Part shown: positions 42,544 to 53,332 of the stretch, in pieces
Layout: every line of letters starts with the position of its first letter
How positions within the stretch are numbered: the stretch's first letter is position 1
NCBI GenBank assembly: GCA_012845835.1
Contig: JABAKD010000002.1
Location: forward strand, 9,834,120 to 9,898,119
Length of the DNA: 64,000 nucleotides
Source: Undaria pinnatifida
Taxonomy: Eukaryota; Sar; Phaeophyceae; Laminariales; Alariaceae
Direction of reading: 5' to 3'
The notes under the pieces: model-generated
The model's input: only the letters and a program-made list of their open reading frames with translations
Told to the model about the DNA's origin: nothing
The model's database searches: none
Program-made: the position numbers and the translations under genes

Positions 42544-42880
42544 GAGACTCATCTCAAATGTTATTGATATTACACGTACGTACACACGACAGGGGGCAGA
42601 GTCGTGCGGGGGCTGCTGCTGCTGCTGTTGTTGATTGTCACCGTGAGCCGGATGAGGGAATTATTTGCTGCGGTTTATTGCACCTGATTCAGTGCTTACT
42701 TTTCTTTGTTCAAACATGATATATTTGATTGTACCCGTTGGCAGTGCTGGCGCAGGCGCAGCCTCGATTTACCCATAATCATAATTATATACTGCCATGC
42801 ATCTTCGAAAACTACGGGCATGCGCGGAGCCAAGGCGGGCGGCAGCCCGCCACGGCGAGGCCCCCCTGGTGGATCGTATC
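42544..42880 (+). mobile_element. R3-related tail element, right part
   Basis: Continues the copy interrupted at 42155: TATTACACGTACGTACACAC, a CTG run, TTTATTGCACCTGATTCAG, CGTTGGCAGTGCTGG and GAGCCAAGGCGGGCGGCAGC, matching 38860-39135. Confidence 0.6.
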
Positions 42881-42884
42881 ATTT

Positions 42885-43214
42885 TTGCGTTGCTCACCCC
42901 ATGTTTTATCTTCGCATTGCTTCCTTCTCCCTCTCCCTCCCTAGACGTACCTCAGATCCGGGGTCACTAGGCAAGCTCTGCTCTCCCTCCCTCCCTACCG
43001 TACGCGCCTTCGTTTTTATCTCGAGAACAATTCAGCACTTTCTTCCTCGTCACCTCGCGTCCAGTTGTGCTTTCTCACGCTATACACAGTAAAGCGCTCT
43101 CGGCAGTTGGTATCTCTAGAAATGAAAATCCCATACATACCGAGATTTGAACCCCTGACTCCAACAACAGCACTTAGTAGTGTTCGAGGCTAACCACTAG
43201 ACCACCCGGGCGAT
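42885..43214 (-). mobile_element. SINE-2 element with tRNA-like head
   Basis: On the minus strand the head (43214 to about 43138) reads GGGTGGTCTAGTGGTTAGCC, the D-arm and A-box pattern of Glu/Asp-type tRNAs, and then a B box GGGTTCAAATC. The T-stem pairs poorly and there is no good acceptor stem, so it is a derived element. The body (43130 to 42885) is shared with 50725-50880, for example the complement of CGAAGATAAAACATGGGG-like and GTCTAGGGAGGGAGA text. Confidence 0.65.
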
Positions 43215-43339
43215 ACCTCCTGCTGTTGTTGTACACACCTGTGTTGCTTTGCTCATATTTTGTCTACAATTCCATTTATTTTTTAATAGCAGTATGTATG
43301 AACAAAAACTCACCCATATGGCATATAATTTTATTACAT

Positions 43340-43440
43340 GACATTGTGCCAACAACGCAGCTTACAAAGATGAGTATTAACCTGAAATTCGTCGAAATCA
43401 CCGCTGACGTCCTTAAAATATTTTTATAAAATACACCTGA
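43340..43440 (-). repeat. Single copy of the D/TIR terminal motif
   Basis: ACGCAGCTTACAAAGATGAG then GAAATTCGTCGAAATCACCG and CTGACGTCC is the 40265-type end in inverse orientation. No partner end was found nearby. Confidence 0.45.
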
Positions 43441-43740
43441 AAGCACCTCTACCACCGCTTTTTTGTTGTACCAGATTGTTCGTATTTCTGCCATATATTC
43501 GTCCACAGCGTCACATCTATTTGAAAAAATGCACCACCGCGGGATGGAATCTTACTGTAGGTGCTCTCACTACAATGTGGCAAAGCCGCAGCTGTTTTGG
43601 TGACCTGTAAGCGCCGCGGCAGTGTCGTCGCTGAATTTTGAAAATGTGGCGGCAGTTTCGATGGCCTTTGAACACCGCGACAGTGTCGTCGCTGAAGTTT
43701 GAAATGTGGTTCCTGGTCACGGCATGACATGATTCTACGA
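43440..43740. repeat. Dispersed repeat I, copy 1, with a 62-bp internal tandem
   Basis: GTCACATCTATTTGAAAAAAT and CACCACCGCGGGATGGAATC align with 44195-44240. CAGTGTCGTCGCTGAA with TTTGAAAATGTGG repeats at about 43620 and 43682. Confidence 0.45.
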
Positions 43741-44089
43741 TAATAGCCCCCCTCTCAACCAGCGATTTTCGTCAACGAACATCTCATGGCTGCTCGACAC
43801 GAAGAAGGATACTAATGGAAAAAAAATATCCGCACACATTTTCCTGTGTGCGGAGGCCTATCGATCGATGATGACGTCGGGGAGGGTGTCGAGGGACACC
43901 GTATTTCAGGAGGTACGACCGGGAGAGCGTTGGTTTTGAAACCGGCGATGTCGTTCAAGAAGATTTGGGGGGCTACCGTAGAACGACTTGCCATTTTCTT
44001 TTGCTTACACGCACCGTGGCCAAGTTTTTTTTCTGCTGCAGCGATGATCAGTGCCAGTACGCGTGATGTGTACGAGTACTTTTTCTATG
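43741..44089. other. Unassigned spacer with a short inverted repeat
   Basis: CCGCACACATTTTCCTGTGTGCGG at 43831-43854 is a perfect 9-bp stem (CCGCACACA/TGTGTGCGG) with a 6-nt loop. No terminator context or gene was identified. Confidence 0.4.
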
Positions 44090-44599
44090 CACTCGTTTCT
44101 TCTGTGAGCTAGCGCTACCATACTACTACGCAGCAGTGTTGTTCGTCCACCTTTCTTTGTTTTTGAGGCGCACCTCTCCACCCAGTTGCAACATCGGTGA
44201 CACATATATGAAAAAGTCCACCACCTTGGATTACCTTCCCTACCTGCAAACGCGGGCACGACGACGAATCTTCAGCGATTTGATTAACCTTTGCAACCGG
44301 GACGGTGACCGTGGCAATTGCCTCACTAAGACTGGCGGCGCGATTGCCAGGCGCATACATACGTAGCGGCGCAAACGATGCGCTATGTGGCCCGCGTGGC
44401 CGTGGCGCACCTGATTTCTCCAATTTTAGCAAGACAAAGGCCAATTCAACTAATAATACTCTACAGATCAGACCACATCATGAATCATGACTTGGTGGGG
44501 CTCTTACGGGGGGCGCAAACGTGTCATTTGAAGGCTTTCGTGGGGAGCACGACGCCGGTGAAATACTTTTTTTTTTCTCCAACCCCCCCCCCACTCGTA
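44090..44599. repeat. Dispersed repeat I, copy 2, and flank
   Basis: GACACATATATGAAAAAGTC and CACCACCTTGGATTACCTTC match copy 1. The phrase GGCAATTGCCTCACTAAG (about 44313) resembles GAAATTGCCTCACTAACC near 18930. Confidence 0.35.
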
Positions 44600-45206
44600 C
44601 AGTGTAAGTAATCGCGAAATAGATATATAGTGGGAATTCAAGAGTGGTGGGAGAAAGAGGGGTGGGGAATAGGATGCAAAGTTGGATTGGAGAGTACGCA
44701 TGGATAGGGAAAAAGAGAAAGGGGCAGGATAGCAAGAATGAGGGGGCGGGGGGAGCAGGGCTCCTAGTCGAAGAACGCTTGTTTGGCATACTATAGAAGA
44801 GGTGATCGAGGACACAAAAAATGACGAAAGCATGTGGTTAAGGATATGAGGGGAGAGGGGAGCGAAATACTTTTTCTTGGGAAACATCAACACGCCCCCA
44901 GAGTGGAAGAGTGCGTTGAAAGAGATACAGAACAAGTTTTGAGAGATAGCAGTAGATGCACAAAAGTATAAAAGGCAAGGAGAAGTACTGTTGTAGTATT
45001 CGCGGGAGATTTTAGTCCAAAAAATTAATTAGGAAGGCAAGGAACCCAAATGAAAACGTTGGACAAAATGGGGAAGTAACAAAGATTGATAATGAGGCAG
45101 AGATGTTGGAATTCCTTAAGAGCAACGAGATGAAGACGTTGAATGACAGAGTGAAGAAGGCAGGGGCAGAATTGACTAGTGTTAAGGTACGGCCTCGCGA
45201 AAGGCC

Positions 45207-45449
45207 TGTAATTATCCGTATTTGAGATCATTTGGATGGGTTTTGTATGATAAGGTTGGCGTTTTATATTCGGGATAGTCAGGAAATAGACCGGAGGCGC
45301 GTGCCTCCGATCTCAGAAGCCATCCGGGGCTCTGGTGGAATCGAATAAAGCTACGACGACGAAGGCTAAAAAAGTGATTACTCTCCGAGGACCTGCTCAG
45401 TTGGCCGACCTGCAGGGGGAACTCTGTGTCCCCACCCTATAACCTTACA
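45207..45449 (+). mobile_element. LTR with adjacent primer-binding-like site, inside the LINE
   Basis: Runs from TGTAATTATCCG to AACCTTACA. Two bases later TGGCGTCGTCGGCAGGA (45452 on) has the form of a tRNA primer-binding site of retroviral-type elements. The LINE endonuclease frame resumes after about 45485. The 3' half matches the LTR-like sequence at 31701-31908. No internal retrotransposon genes remain, so it looks like an LTR plus a stub. Target duplication not evident. Confidence 0.5.
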
Positions 45450-47447
45450 AATGGCGTCGTCGGCAGGACGGGCCGGGTGTTTTCCCTGTTCGACTTGGGA
45501 GAAAGCTCGGTTCTTGATTTTACAGTGATAAAAAACGGAAATAGCAAGGAAACGGAAATACGTATGCGCGGCGGACGTAGGAAGTGCTGACCACTGTCTA
45601 ATACGGACAGTGAGTCAACAGACGAGAGTTATCAAGAATAGACGCGATAGGAAAATGTACAGATGAAGAATCGATAAACTAGATGTCAAAGAAAAAAGCA
45701 AGAGTTCCAAGACGAGATAGCCAAGAATGCAGTGCGTTTTCCCGACATGTTGGAAAGCATATAGGTACACCAGAGAACGACACGGAACGAGATGGTGTAG
45801 GAGCCAGGATTACAGAAAGATGGGAGCAATTGGTCAAGAACACAGCAAGCAAAGTAATCCGAAAGAAGTTAAAAATATGCAACAGAGTAGTAAAATGGTG
45901 GAACGAGGAAGTAAAAGAGGCCATAAGAGCAAGGAGAGAGGCGTACGCGAGGTATACATCGAGTAAAACTACGGCGGGATGGGCGGAGTATGCTACAGCT
46001 AGAAATAAATTAAAAGAGATGGTAGAGAAGAAGGGATTATGGAAAGACGCAATTTATTAATCAAATGAAGACTTCAACGGCGGGATGAAGATGTAGGTGG
46101 GGATCAAAGGGGTACTGGGCCAACAAGCAGGCGAGGCAGACACGGGAACAGCTACATTAGGAACACAGAACGGTGAGAGCTATCGTTGTAGTTCGAAGGG
46201 AAAGGGGGAAGTACTGGTAGAGCATTACCGCAAGCTAGGAGCGCCCACAGCCAGCAAAACGTTCGACGCAGAATTCGAGAAGGAGATAAACGCGTGGGCA
46301 GAGGCGAACGTAGGCGTGTCAAAAAGGAAAGATCGTCGTTCAGATGGGTTACTTATTATATAGAGTTAACAAGAAAATAAGTAAAATAAATGTGTAGCTA
46401 CACTTACGAATAAAAAGGCAGCCAATAATGAATGGATTTATGGAGTACGGGGGAGAAGGCATGCTTACCATGATGGTTAAGCTGTATAATTGGATATGGA
46501 AACACGAGTACACGTCTAAGAGGTAGAGAGAAGGAGAAGAAGTAAGCTAAATAAAGAAAAGAAACAAGGCTGACCCGGGGAGCTGCCGAGGGATAGCGCT
46601 ATTAAGCACCGTAGGCAAAACGTTCCGTAAGATTTTGAACGATAGAATGGGAACAATGTTGGAGAAGGACAAAGTAAGCAAAGGGCCAACAGGGTTTAAG
46701 CCAAACCGTAGCTGCGTAGGCCATGCGAACACATTGGGTAAGATACAACGTAATAAAGGCGCCGGGCTAACGACGTGCTGTTTCTTCCTAGATGTTAGGA
46801 AGGCCTATGACACGGCATTGGAGGAATGGGTTGTGGAAAAGGCTGTGGGAAATCGGGATCAGAAAAATGATGTGGAGAACGATGAAAAAAATGACGGAAT
46901 GTGCTAGAAGTACTGTGATGCTGGGACGGGGAAATATTCGAGTATGTTGATATTTTACAAGGGCTTGCACGGGGATGCATACTACCATCCAATAGATTCC
47001 AGGTATTTATTGACAACACGATAGTAACAGTTGAAGCAGTAAATCAAGGAGTAATGGGGGGGGAAGATAAGGTGTCGGCGTTGATGTTTGCGGTTGATGT
47101 TGTGGGGATATTAGAAGCACCCGAAGGATTGCAGAAACAGACAGAGAAAGCATTTTCTAGAGTACACTATCGATAGGAAATGGAGAGTGACAGCGAACGT
47201 AAAAAGGTGCGCATTAGTTGTATTAAACGAAGATAAAAAAGAAGATAAGGCGAATCCGGTAAATTTTAAATTGAAGCGGGGAGAATATGACTTACCGATG
47301 GTAGACCAGTGCACGTACCTTGGCGTAGACATCTCAAACGATTCCTCTTGGGATGCACACAAAGCGGGGGTAATAGGAAAGGACAAAGCACAAGTAGGCA
47401 AGATGCATGCGATCCTAACCGACTCGCACCTTGATACTAGGATTAAA

Positions 47448-47648
47448 ATGTGTGTTCTGATTAATGTGACTGTCCCAAAGCTAGAGTATGCAAGAGAAGT
47501 ATGGGAAGGATTAAATGTGTATTCTGATTAATGTGACTGTACCAAAGCTAGAGTATGCAACAGAAGTGTGGGAAGGATAAAATGTGTATTCTGATTAATG
47601 TGACTGTACCAAAGCTAGAGTATGCAGGAGAAGTGTGGGAAGGGAACG
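47448..47648 (+). repeat. 67-bp triplication within the LINE
   Basis: ATGTGTGTTCTGATTAATGT begins units at 47448, 47515 and 47582 (the second and third have ATGTGTATT). Spacing is exactly 67 bp. As 67 is not a multiple of three, each extra unit shifts the reading frame. The units differ at very few positions, so the expansion came after, or late in, the decay of the element. Confidence 0.85.
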
Positions 47649-48590
47649 CGAAGTTCGTATAAAACAACGATAAACAGTGCAAATGGCAACAGCTAAAAGG
47701 ATACTAGGATGCTCAACTACGACGAGTATTACAGTATCAAGAGCAGAACTAGGAATGTACCCACTTGAAATTAATGGAGACGCGAGGAAGTTGCGATGGC
47801 AATATAAAGTAAGGAATATGCCAGAAAAGAGGTTGCCAGCCACAGCTGATAGGGATATATGTGAGAAAATAACGAGAGGGTGAGCTGGAATAAGATGGGA
47901 TAGCGTAGTCGAGAAAATATGGAAGAATTCAGGAGGAGACCAAGATGAGGTACGGTCCAATGAGAAGTTTGGTGGGTACAAGACGGAAGTAAAAGCAAGG
48001 ATAGACGAAAGGGAAAGGCTAGCGCTAAGAAATAAGGTGAAAGAGGAGAAAAAATTCAAGATACACGGCGAGTTGAGGGAAGATATTGGATGAAAGCGCA
48101 CTTGCACGGCCCAGTGGACTACGCGAAGAAAATGAAAACGCGATTTCGTGTAGGAGACCTGGAACTACCAGAAAGAAGAAATCTACTTACCAGAAATCGG
48201 GAGGAGGACGTGGCTACAAATATGTGCCCGTGTGGCACAACAATAGAGAGTAGGACTTACATAGCAGAAGAATGGGAAATACACAAGGAGAAATGGGATG
48301 TATTAGAGGAGACGAAGAAATTTGACGAATGTGGCTTGGAGCAGTTTGGCAGACTAGAGAGTAGCGAGAGAACGATCGCTACCCTAGGAGATAGATGATG
48401 GCCACAGACGGCGAAACAGGAAGGAAATAAGATAGAAGGGGAGAAGATACGCAAAACGGTTTTATGTAATATTATATGAAAAAGCGAAATGAGCGCCGAA
48501 ATGTTGGAGGTGTCTCTATTGGGAGTAGAACAGTGCCCCGTATGGAAAGGGATGGGTGGTCAATGGCCAAACGACTTAAGGTAAGCAACG

Positions 48591-49140
48591 AAAGAGCCCC
48601 CCTCCCTCCCCCTCGCCCCCGCCTACCATACCGTTCGGTTGGTTAAGGAAAAATTTTCTTCCCCCCTCGGATATCATACGGTTTGGTTGGTCATGAATAT
48701 ACTACGTACATGTCATGCCAGCTACTTTTATATATATATATATATTCAGTGGGTACATGGTGTATCTCTATCACCCCCCCCCCCCCTCGGGAACTGACTG
48801 CTACTAAGTATACTACATTGTTATAGCTCTCAGTGCTTATCCATAGGTATGACACTAACATCTACCGCGTGACGCCCTCCGTGCGAATAGTTCAATTAAT
48901 TGCTATCTCTATTATACTAGCTTTTACCAGGTATATTTCCATCCCCCCTTGCCCCTCCCCCCACGCATGCCCAATGCTATTATTACCTCATACTGCTTGC
49001 GGCATATAACTCTCAACACCTACCACGCCCCCCCCGCTTTTTTTTCGCAACCTGCAAGATGTATTACGGGACAAGAGATGTTGATCGAATATTCGGATAT
49101 ATAATAGTTTTCCGAGGATAGGGTAAATCGTACTTCGAAG
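48591..49140. other. C-rich and AT-rich low-complexity spacer
   Basis: C runs at about 48597-48620, 48773-48786 and 49027-49036, and an AT run at about 48730-48746. No gene. Confidence 0.45.
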
Positions 49141-49328
49141 AATCATCATAGATAGGGGTGATTATTGCCGGGAACTGTCCCGGATGCGTTGCATACGATA
49201 TATGACGTCGGCGTTGATCAGCGTCGTTGCATCGGCGTCGCTACCGCTTCGTCGAAGGAAAACACTTCTTCTGCGTCTATCTCAGCTAATGGTTATTCTT
49301 TGCGTGAGGGACTCATCGAACATTGCGT
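49141..49328 (+). CDS. Weak exon candidate
   Basis: An open stretch of about 60 codons reads GTVPDALHTIYDVGVDQRRC and ends at TGCGTCAG|GTATTC. Protein-like composition and a usable donor argue for it. The lack of an ATG or a clear in-phase acceptor, and only moderate codon bias, argue against it. Confidence 0.2.
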
Positions 49329-49660
49329 CAGGTATTCGTCGAACATTTTTTTTTAACAGACCCTTTGCATCGTAAAAGGCGTTTGGTGGTTGGCGACTTA
49401 TCCATATTTGTCGTTTCCTGCAAGCCTTAGCTTCGGTGGCGGCCCTCCCTAGGCCACCGGCGAAGCGCCCTTGTATGTATATAACAAACATTGAATTGCG
49501 ATTGCCCACGGTTTTTGCTGTGAAACGCTATAGCAGATAGGCTAACCTATGGACTAAACTCGTGTGGTTACTTGCGCAGTGGTTTTTGTTTTCTGTAGTT
49601 TTCAGAAGCATAGACTATATTATGTTGCATCTGCTAGTCTATGGACTATAGCTCATAGGT
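49329..49660. other. Unassigned spacer
   Basis: No supported feature. GGCTAACCTATGGACTA and TGCTAGTCTATGGACTATA hint at a short dispersed direct repeat near 49540-49650. Confidence 0.3.
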
Positions 49661-49790
49661 AGGAACGCTTGTGTTCCTCCTCCTTGTCAACTTGCGACAA
49701 CCCCCGGATTTCAAGACAACCACATCCCGGACGGGGACCTTGTAAAGCCTATAATGCCGTACAAACATGCAAGATAACACATCCCTGCAG
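49661..49790 (-). repeat. Dispersed coding-like repeat J, copy 1
   Basis: On the minus strand a segment reads LYKVPVRDVVVLKSGGCRKL. The homologous plus-strand segment at 53655-53745 reads LYKVPLGDLGDVKSRGCRKS. Conservation is visible at DNA level too (TACAAGGTCCCCGTC-like and GGGGGTTGTCGCAAGT). It is a fragment of some repeated gene or element, unidentified. Confidence 0.4.
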
Positions 49791-50214
49791 ACGGATTTCA
49801 AAGCTGATATCCTCGACAAAGGGGAAAGCGCAAACAAACGCCAAGCGATGTATGTGCCCATGGGCAGCTCTCGATGACGGTCGCTCGTAAACCGCCATTT
49901 GGGTCATGCGTGGCAGCCCGTGTAGTTACGTATGTATGGAGAAACATTTTCTATGGGCGTGTGGGTGTGTTATATTGCGCGGATGCCTCTACCCCAGGGC
50001 ACCCTGGTATATCAGATGCCAATTTGTCCGTGAATATAAGAAACGATTTGTTTACGTGTTTATGGTCAAAGGTTTATTATGTTTCCGTACAAGAAGATGG
50101 TACAACATGGTTAGAGCTCTGCTCCACCGGTTTTTTATCATGTATCATGTGCCACACGACGCGGGCACTACGACTGCTGCTACCACAAACCGCCCCCAGG
50201 TTTCGCCCTCTCAC

Positions 50215-50321
50215 GTTTTTTTCGAAAGCCCAGCAGTTCCAGCAGCCCCCCCGTCCAGGGTGCAACCGTCGAGTCGCTTGGTTCTGCCTCTCTCGCTTCG
50301 GCTTCACTCATGGTCATGGCC
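50215..50321 (-). CDS. Candidate first exon, hypothetical protein
   Basis: Minus strand. ATG at 50321 opens a frame beginning MAMTMSEAEAREAEPSDSTV and continuing through PWTGGLLELLGFRKK to a donor, AAAAAAC|GTGAGA, after 107 bp. Acidic, Met/Ala-rich starts of this kind are common in real genes, and third positions are GC-rich. Following exons would lie below 50200; I could not place them. No family is recognised. Confidence 0.35.
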
Positions 50322-50329
50322 ATCGTTGA

Positions 50330-50724
50330 TCGGGACACGTGCAGGATTGCAGATAGAAGCAGAGTCGGGGCGGTAGATGGAGATATCAGATGTGGTATCG
50401 AGGTAAACCGCTTGTAGGCGGGAGAAGCCGCTAGTCTTGCACCTTGTGTGTGAGCTGTGCGATGATGTCCGGGCAGATCCTCACGAGGCAAGGGTGTCGG
50501 AGACTACAGTGCTGCTGCTGCTGCTGCTGTTGCCCCTGTGGCCTGTGACGGGTTCCAAACGTGAAACAAATCCAAAGCAGAAGAAAGACAGAAACGTGTG
50601 AAACGGCTTTTTGGTCGACCCAGACCCCGGTGACGAAACGCCGTGCAGAACAGTGTAGACCCATGGGAAATTTAAAATATCAAATCACCAAAGGTCGATG
50701 CTAATCGACCAGAAAAGAATGGGC
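50330..50724. other. Spacer with CTG microsatellite
   Basis: CTGCTGCTGCTGCTGCTGCTG-type run at about 50510-50531. The rest is unassigned. Confidence 0.4.
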
Positions 50725-50880
50725 TGAAGTCTTCTCGCGACAAAAACAAAGGCATGTGCCGTAGTGGGGAGGGGGAAGAGGAGCCTGCTTTAGTGAGGCA
50801 CGCCTAGGGAGGGAGAAGGAAAAATAAAAAGTGCGAAGATAATAGGGGGGATGAGCGAAAAAATCCCCCAAAAAACACAT
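50725..50880 (+). mobile_element. SINE-2 body, 5'-truncated
   Basis: CTGAAGTCTTCTCGCGACAA, GGCATGTGCCGTAGTGG, GCCTAGGGAGGGAGAAGG and TGCGAAGATAATAGG align with the body of the copy at 42885-43130 read on the minus strand. The tRNA-like head is missing, as expected for incomplete reverse transcription. Confidence 0.6.
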
Positions 50881-51344
50881 GATCACCAAAACCTGTGACC
50901 GGAGATGCTCCCCCAGTGCGCGTCGTTGCGAGCAGGACGAACATGGCTGGTGAGTTCAAGCCTATGCAAGCGCCTACGGGTGTGTGCTGTCTATTTTTCT
51001 GATAGCTGTTGGAGGGGTTCGGCAACCAAATCAGTTCATGTTGAACATGCATACCGCCTGATACAAGGTACCCTGGTATACAGCTGCAATCTATGTGCAT
51101 GTCCAAACAGCTCAGAGGTCGAGCGTTCTGCATTACCTCGCTGCATCACATAAAATGTACATGCGAGCGTTGTTCATGATAAGTGTATCTTCGTTGCATT
51201 GTCCACGGGAAGCATCCATTCTACGGTGGTAAGCGTGACTATGTAGCTGAAACATGCTAAGGTAGGTAGGTTGCGTCCACGTGCGATATGGTACAGCTCC
51301 GAGCATAGGTAAACTGAATAAACCGTTGTTTTATTCTCCGGAGT
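50881..51344. other. Unassigned spacer
   Basis: AGCTCAGAGGTCGAGCG at about 51109 resembles a tRNA A box, but no B box follows. No gene was supported. Confidence 0.3.
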
Positions 51345-51807
51345 ATCTGCAAGTCGCTGATCCCAGCTGCGTTCTCCAGGAAAAGTTTCAACGCAGCATT
51401 CCGACCGTCCGAGCAGCAAACCTTGGGTTGGCATCTACCCCAAGACCCATGACATATGTGCACCCGATCTTGGCCCTGCGTTGGCCTTTCAAGGTTTTGG
51501 TCTTTGAGTTGTGTCAGGTGCCCTGCACTCGTTTGTACCAGACGCGAGATGTGTCTGTCGCTGGCCAGCGAGGGCTGTGGGGGCTAAGGCTTACGCGGCG
51601 CGAATCCACTTGCATCCATGGTACAAACGAGCGCAGGGCACCTGGCACAACCCGAAGACGAAAGCCTTGAAAGACCAACGCAGAGCCGAGATCGGGTGCC
51701 CATGGGTCTTGGGGGAGCCGCCAACCCAAGGTTTGCTACCCGGACGGTCGGGCGGCTGCGTTGAAACTTTTCCTGGAGAACGCAGCTGGGATCAACGATT
51801 TGCAGAT
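51345..51807. repeat. 463-bp inverted repeat with about 190-bp arms
   Basis: The left arm 51345-51540 (from ATCTGCAAGTCGCTGATCCC to GCACTCGTTTGTACCA) is the reverse complement of 51619-51807 with about 85-90% identity by eye. The loop (51541-51618) is 78 bp. Both arms carry the same protein-like fragment, reading outward from the loop: ALKLFLENAAGISDLQILR on the left (minus strand) and ALKLFLENAAGINDLQI on the right (plus strand). This looks like an inverted duplication of a coding fragment. A transcript would fold into a long duplex. Confidence 0.8.
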
Positions 51808-52943
51808 TTAAAGCAGGTCGGAGGGACAAGCCTCGGCACCCAATAAAGCGCCGTGCTTCGGCTTCAAGAGGGCAATCAATCCGGGAGCTTCGCCCCAAGC
51901 ACCTCTATCTTGGTACTCGTACGGCGTGCTGGGTGTGTTTGCCTCCAGACCTATTCCTCGTGAATGGCATATTTAGAAATCAGGATCTTCATTCAGGCAT
52001 CTTCGATATATTTTGGTTTCCACTGAAAAAACACAAATCGCAAATATATTTCCTGCAAAGATCAGGTAGTTATCAAATGCGGACTACTGCTGTAGTCTAA
52101 TGAATACGCTGATTGATTGCGTAGGAAGTGTTCTTCGCTATTAATAACCAGTAGTTCAATGTCAGAGGAAAAAGTCTTGCAAAGGTTCAATGACGTAATC
52201 GCCATCAGAGCAACAGCTATAGCGTGAGTAGTTTCCTCTTTCCATTTTCACGCACCGCAATACAAGCAATGCTTGTTGCGCTCGTGGAGCAAATAAGACG
52301 GTAGGCGAAAATCCATGCGTGGACGTCCAAGGCACCATTGAATCCCCGAAAGAAACGACGCCAAACCGTTCAGTCGCATTTCCCATTGAAGGATAGTCTG
52401 ATTTGTATTAGGAGCTGGAAGTCACGCGAAAAACGTCAAAATGCCGAAAAGGAAACAGAAATGTTGGTGAAGCCGCTCGTGTGAGAGCAGGGACAACGGC
52501 GACAGTCCTCGGGAAGGTCCGAGACGGAAAATGAAAATTGCGACCTTCCAGCAGAGATAATGTGCAGGAACAGAAGTTAGTTCTTCTTGGCGCGCACCAA
52601 AGAGGGAACGGTGGAATGTGATGTAACTGCTCAAATAAGAGCGTGAACACCGGGCGCAGGTCTCGGTGTAGTCCGATGCGTGTTCAGGATAGCGGTGAGC
52701 TACCCGTATGGAGCAAACGCAGCAACAGATGCGAATTCTCTATAACACACGCCAAAGAGGAAAATATTGGAAACTCTGCACACGCAAACTAGTCAACTAA
52801 TGGTGCAGCAGCCGAAGAAACAACTGTTACACACCGAAAGTCCAAGGACCTACAGCAGGGTACGAAGCGACGGCAACGGACGACAACAACAGCGGCTGCG
52901 TGGGTCAGTCCGACGCCCCAACAACGAAGAAGCTCCAGCTAGG
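51808..52943. other. Unassigned region
   Basis: No gene is convincingly supported. The frame at 52767-52958 is Gln/Arg-rich with no splice context and runs into the family E terminus. Confidence 0.3.
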
Positions 52944-53242
52944 CGTGTGCTACGATAGAGGCGCACCCCTTTTTTTCTTATTACTACCCCTCACTTTCGG
53001 AGGTTGAGACATGCATGTCCTTTTTAACGCATAAAAAAAAAACGATTTTTGGAGAAAACTAAACCTGCTTCATCGCGGATGAAAACTCCAACGGCCTATA
53101 GGTACACGACGAGAATCATCATGCGAAACAAAAAAAATGGTCCATTATTTATTTTTTTTCCGACGATTTTGGGTTAAGAAACCCCGTCGTTCAGAAACCA
53201 TTGTAGACGAAAACTGCCACCTACCTCCATCGTAGCACGCGT
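52944..53242 (+). mobile_element. Family E MITE, complete copy in opposite orientation
   Basis: Ends are GTGCTACGATAGAGG on the left and CCTCCATCGTAGCAC on the right, inverted with one difference. The inside has CCCCTCACTTTCGGAGGTTG, CATCGCGGATGAAAACTCC and CGATTTTGGGTTAAGAAACCCC. This last phrase is the intact form of the site interrupted by the PIF element at 61087. Confidence 0.75.
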
Positions 53243-53332
53243 CTTTTTCCACGAAGCCACTGCAACGTTCGACGACAATAAATTGAGGGGATCATCAACG
53301 GGAGGCGGAGCTGAAGAGCTCGCTCAAACGCC

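Larger units (their letters stand above)
44600..48590 (+). pseudogene. Degenerate APE-type LINE (endonuclease, reverse transcriptase, C-terminal Cys motif)
   Basis: Three parts appear in order across all three frames. The endonuclease part (about 44605-45620) opens with IVGIQEWW and carries the catalytic His in an ADH motif at 45586-45594. The linker (45683-46060 and 46095-46320) contains RVVKWWNEEVKEAIRARREA. The reverse transcriptase part (about 46390-47640) contains GIALLSTVGKTFRKIL, FLDVRKAYD, ILQGLARGC and the active-site box near 47084. The C-terminal part has CPCG at 48223-48234. These are family-typical of Jockey/CR1/I-type non-LTR retrotransposons. The copy is dead: several frameshifts and stops, FAVD in place of FADD at the active site (GTT at 47093-47095), an LTR insertion and an internal 67-bp triplication. 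The 5' part upstream of the endonuclease was not found, so it may be truncated. No clear poly(A) tail is seen. Confidence 0.85.

Noticed and set aside
43138-43214. Possible tRNA gene (minus strand)
   Set aside because: The A and B boxes are good but acceptor and T-stem pairing fail, and the adjoining body recurs elsewhere, so it is the head of a SINE.
51107-51127. AGCTCAGAGGTCGAGCG, resembling a tRNA A box
   Set aside because: No B box or cloverleaf follows within a tRNA length.
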